From: Chitinophagales bacterium
Lineage (GTDB): Bacteria > Bacteroidota > Bacteroidia > Chitinophagales > JADIYW01
Assembly (NCBI GenBank): GCA_020848315.1
Contig: JADLAH010000314.1
Location: 1 to 7,472 of the forward strand
Direction: 5' to 3'
Length of the DNA stretch: 7,472 nt
The notes under the pieces were generated by a model, which saw only the letters and a list, made by a program, of their open reading frames with translations, searched no databases and was not told where the DNA came from. Each line of letters starts with the position of its first letter. Position 1 is the first letter of the stretch. This document shows, piece after piece, positions 5,026 to 7,472 of this stretch. Made by a program: the position numbers and the translations under genes.

Positions 5026-7472
5026 ATGAATTTTAAGTGGTTTCGATTAATTGTATTTTTTCTCTCGATGTTTGTTTTTTCATCGAAAGCGTCACATCTG
5101 GTGGGCGGCGATCTGAGTTATCGTTGTTTGGGAAACGGGAGATATGAAGTTTCTTTGTCCATCTACAGAGATTGTCTGAACGGATTAGCACCGCTGGACA
5201 ATCCTGCGGCTGTGTATGTTTTAAATAAAGATACCCGACAATACCGCATAGAATATTTCAATTTAACGAGCAGCAGGCTGCTTCCTTCGGAAGCGGATGA
5301 CCCTTGCTTGGTGAATCCACCTTCGGTTTGTCTGGAAAAAGGAGAATATATTAAAACCCTGAACCTGCCTGCCAACACGAATGGCTATGGCATTGTCTAT
5401 CAGAGATGCTGCAGAAATGATGGCATTATCAATCTATATGTAGATCCGTTTGCCGGATTGGGTAGTACTTATGAAGTATCGATTCCCGGAGGTGCCAGTT
5501 GTAACTCCACACCTGTTTTCAGAGAGTTTCCGCCTTCTTTTTTATGTGTAGGATCGAAGGCTGAATTTGATTTTTCCGCCACCGATGCGGACGGCGACGT
5601 GCTGGTATATTCTATCTGTGCGCCGAACACGGGTGCCAATCAAAACAACCCGCTGGATCCCAGAGCAAACCTTCCGCTTTCACCCTTTCCTTATCAGGAC
5701 GTGGATTATGAAAACGGATTCAGTGCCGCAAAGCCGCTGGGCAATAATTCCGTCATCAATATTAACCCGAATACCGGTATACTGACAGCTATTCCGGAAG
5801 TGGCGGGTCAGTTCGTCGTGGGCATCTGTGTGCAGGAATTCAGAAACGGTGTATTGCTCGGCACTATCACCCGCGATTTCCAGTTCAATATTGCCAATTG
5901 TACCATCACATCCTCCATTCCGGTTGTCAGAGAAGACAGTGTCAATGCCGTATATCAGATAAACGATACCACCTTCAGCAGCTGTAATGGATTAACCGTG
6001 AATTTTCAAAGCAAAAGCAGCGGACAGGTGAATGATATTTTCTGGGATTTCGGTGATCCCTTGGCGACAAACGACACTTCTAAATTGCAGAATCCGACTT
6101 ATACCTATTCCGATACAGGCATCTATAAAGTTCAGTTGATGGTGAATCGAGGACAACCTTGCGGAGACACATCCACTATTGAAGTGCGTGTTTACCGGGA
6201 ACTGAAAGGTGATTTTAATATCAATGCCGTTTTATCCTGTACAGAACGTTCGATTCCTTTCACGGATGCCTCCACTTCCTTTTACAATGACATTGTAAAA
6301 TGGAAATGGTATTTCGGCGACGGAGATTCCATTGAAGTCAAAAATCCGACCCACACCTACAGCAGCCCCGGCACCTTTCCTGTCTCTCTGATTGCAACTA
6401 CGCAAAAAGGCTGTCTGGTAAAATCCACGCAGAATCTGACAGTAGAGGCGACGCCGAATGCCGATTTCAACTTGCGCCAGGTGTGCTATGATGTTCAGGC
6501 TTTGTTTAACAATACGAGTACCATTGTCCGCGGCTCCATTGCCAGTTATCTCTGGGATTTCGGCAACGGCAAAACGGATGTGGCCGTGAATCCAACCGCG
6601 GCATACACATCCAACGGCAACTATGCCGTCAGCCTGATAGCAACTTCCGATAAAGGCTGTAAAGATACCGTCGTAAAAAACATCAATGTGATAGATTCGC
6701 TGCTGCCGGATTTTGCAATTCCGTCGGAAGTTTGCGTCAACACCGCGGTTCCTTTCACCAATATCTCCACCGGCGGTTTTTCGTCCTACGCATGGTATTT
6801 CGGCGACAGTGCTGGCTCTACTTCCACGTTGAAAAGTCCGGCTTTCACCTACACACAGCCCGGCAATTACACCATCAAACTGGTGGCAACGCATCCGGTC
6901 TGCGGCAAAGACAGCATCCTGAAAACGATTGTTGTAAAACCACTGCCAGTCGTAACGCTACCGGTAACAGTCGCGCTGTGTAACGGCAGTGCTGCTACGG
7001 TGAGCCTTCCCTCTTCTTTTGATTCCGTAAGATGGAATAATGGAGCGAATACCACTACCATTCAAGTTGACGGCAGTATCAATCCAATCAGTGTGACGGT
7101 ATACAAGAATGGCTGCAGCAGCAGTGCTTCCGCGCCTATACAGGTAGAAACTACACCGAATGCCGATTTCAATCTGCGGCAGGTATGCTATGATATACAG
7201 GCTCTGTTCAACAATACTTCCACCATTTCCAATGGCAGCATTACATCTTACAATTGGGATTTCGGCAACGGAAAAACCGATGTAGCTGTAAACCCGACCG
7301 CTGTATTTGCTGGCAACGGAAATTATGTCGTCAGCCTCATCGCTACATCCGACAAAGGTTGTAAAGACACCGTCATTAAAAACATCAGCATCATCGATTC
7401 ACTGTTGCCGGATTTTGCAATTCCTGCGGAAGTTTGCGTCAACAGTCCCGTGAATTTCAGCAACACCTCTAC
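5026..7472 (+). CDS. Large secreted multi-PKD surface protein, probable type IX secretion substrate (3' end outside window)
   Basis: 815 codons are open from the ATG at 5026 to the window edge. Residues 1-22 are a signal peptide (cleavage likely after SKA). The mature N-terminus, SHLVGGDLSYRCLGNGRYEV with IYRDCLNG and later VYQRCCRND, is a domain I associate with Bacteroidota PKD adhesins that end in a gliding-motility-type sorting domain. Residues about 165-300 include FDFSATDADGD and look cadherin-like. PKD domains follow, marked by W-(D/Y)-F-G at W340, W428, W510, W590 and W744, with a sixth starting at about 796. An Ig-like module (about 641-708, with RWNNG at 669-673) lies between the fourth and fifth. 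Each complete PKD domain contains a cysteine near its start and one near its end, suggesting a disulfide. Residues 473 onward are repeated at 707 onward, a 234-residue period. The likely role is extracellular (adhesion, gliding or matrix); the ligand is unknown, and the C-terminal sorting signal would lie beyond the window. Confidence 0.92.
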   Translation, partial: MNFKWFRLIVFFLSMFVFSSKASHLVGGDLSYRCLGNGRYEVSLSIYRDCLNGLAPLDNPAAVYVLNKDTRQYRIEYFNLTSSRLLPSEADDPCLVNPPSVCLEKGEYIKTLNLPANTNGYGIVYQRCCRNDGIINLYVDPFAGLGSTYEVSIPGGASCNSTPVFREFPPSFLCVGSKAEFDFSATDADGDVLVYSICAPNTGANQNNPLDPRANLPLSPFPYQDVDYENGFSAAKPLGNNSVININPNTGILTAIPEVAGQFVVGICVQEFRNGVLLGTITRDFQFNIANCTITSSIPVVREDSVNAVYQINDTTFSSCNGLTVNFQSKSSGQVNDIFWDFGDPLATNDTSKLQNPTYTYSDTGIYKVQLMVNRGQPCGDTSTIEVRVYRELKGDFNINAVLSCTERSIPFTDASTSFYNDIVKWKWYFGDGDSIEVKNPTHTYSSPGTFPVSLIATTQKGCLVKSTQNLTVEATPNADFNLRQVCYDVQALFNNTSTIVRGSIASYLWDFGNGKTDVAVNPTAAYTSNGNYAVSLIATSDKGCKDTVVKNINVIDSLLPDFAIPSEVCVNTAVPFTNISTGGFSSYAWYFGDSAGSTSTLKSPAFTYTQPGNYTIKLVATHPVCGKDSILKTIVVKPLPVVTLPVTVALCNGSAATVSLPSSFDSVRWNNGANTTTIQVDGSINPISVTVYKNGCSSSASAPIQVETTPNADFNLRQVCYDIQALFNNTSTISNGSITSYNWDFGNGKTDVAVNPTAVFAGNGNYVVSLIATSDKGCKDTVIKNISIIDSLLPDFAIPAEVCVNSPVNFSNTS
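6442..6770 (+). repeat. Copy 1 of a 702-bp coding repeat in the PKD gene
   Basis: This stretch (residues 473-581, PKD domain 3 and the start of domain 4) is repeated 702 bp (234 codons) later. Shared blocks include PNADFNLRQVCYD, WDFGNGKTDVAVNPTA, SLIATSDKGCKDTV and IDSLLPDFAIP. The DNA differs mostly at third positions, so the duplication is not fresh. Confidence 0.9.
7144..7472 (+). repeat. Copy 2 of the 702-bp coding repeat, cut by window edge
   Basis: This corresponds to 6442-6770 with an exact 702-bp offset and no indels (residues 707-815). The unit so far is PKD-PKD-Ig-like, with PKD restarting here. Whether the second PKD and the Ig-like module are also repeated lies outside the window. 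Confidence 0.9.

Noticed and set aside
6232..6894. 220-residue minus-strand open frame inside the PKD gene
   Set aside because: It lies wholly opposite the PKD domains, whose repeats and codon bias keep the antisense frame open. No start context or protein family is evident.
6442..7472. PKD repeat as an assembly duplication artefact
   Set aside because: The copies differ at many third positions and at several residues, which a duplicated assembly segment would not show.
1..7472. CRISPR array, insertion sequence, tRNA or rRNA gene
   Set aside because: No short regularly spaced repeats, no transposase or terminal inverted repeats, and no cloverleaf or rRNA-like sequence were found on either strand by eye.

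Overview
The window most likely comes from a Bacteroidota chromosome, from the Chitinophagia/Sphingobacteriia/Cytophagia side rather than a very AT-rich flavobacterium. This rests on three things. A large secreted PKD-repeat protein has the N-terminal domain typical of type IX secretion substrates. Start codons lack Shine-Dalgarno sequences, and several are preceded by TAnnTTTG-type -7 boxes. The SPFH protein is of the kind common in this phylum. The exact lineage is a guess from family resemblance.

Layout from left to right. (1) On the minus strand at 1-71 is the first 23 codons of a gene that leaves the window, probably an ABC exporter, with a -7 box four bases before its ATG. (2) A strong bidirectional hairpin at 123-153 separates it from a minus-strand gene (175-702) for a small exported protein of unknown function. 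(3) A 349-base divergent spacer (703-1051) holds candidate promoters for both flanking genes, a 20-bp imperfect palindrome and other inverted repeats. (4) A plus-strand SPFH/stomatin-like membrane protein (1052-1984) follows. (5) A second bidirectional hairpin (2004-2033) lies between it and the convergent carB. (6) carB, the large subunit of carbamoyl-phosphate synthase (minus, 2056-4872), keeps both ATP-grasp halves but has no C-terminal MGS allosteric domain. (7) A 153-base divergent spacer carries -7-like boxes for both sides and a tandem TTAAGAT repeat. (8) A plus-strand gene (from 5026, running off the right edge) encodes at least 815 residues of a secreted multi-PKD protein, with a 234-residue repeat beginning a second cycle.

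The genes do not form an obvious pathway or operon: every gene is separated from its neighbours by a terminator or by divergent promoters. carB is housekeeping (pyrimidine/arginine precursor supply), and carA is not here. The SPFH protein is a membrane scaffold, and the two exported proteins act outside the cytoplasm. I see no convincing novel defence, mobile or RNA system. The points most worth following up are the truncated CarB, the apparently leaderless gene starts, the palindrome in the first divergent spacer, and the repeat architecture of the PKD protein.
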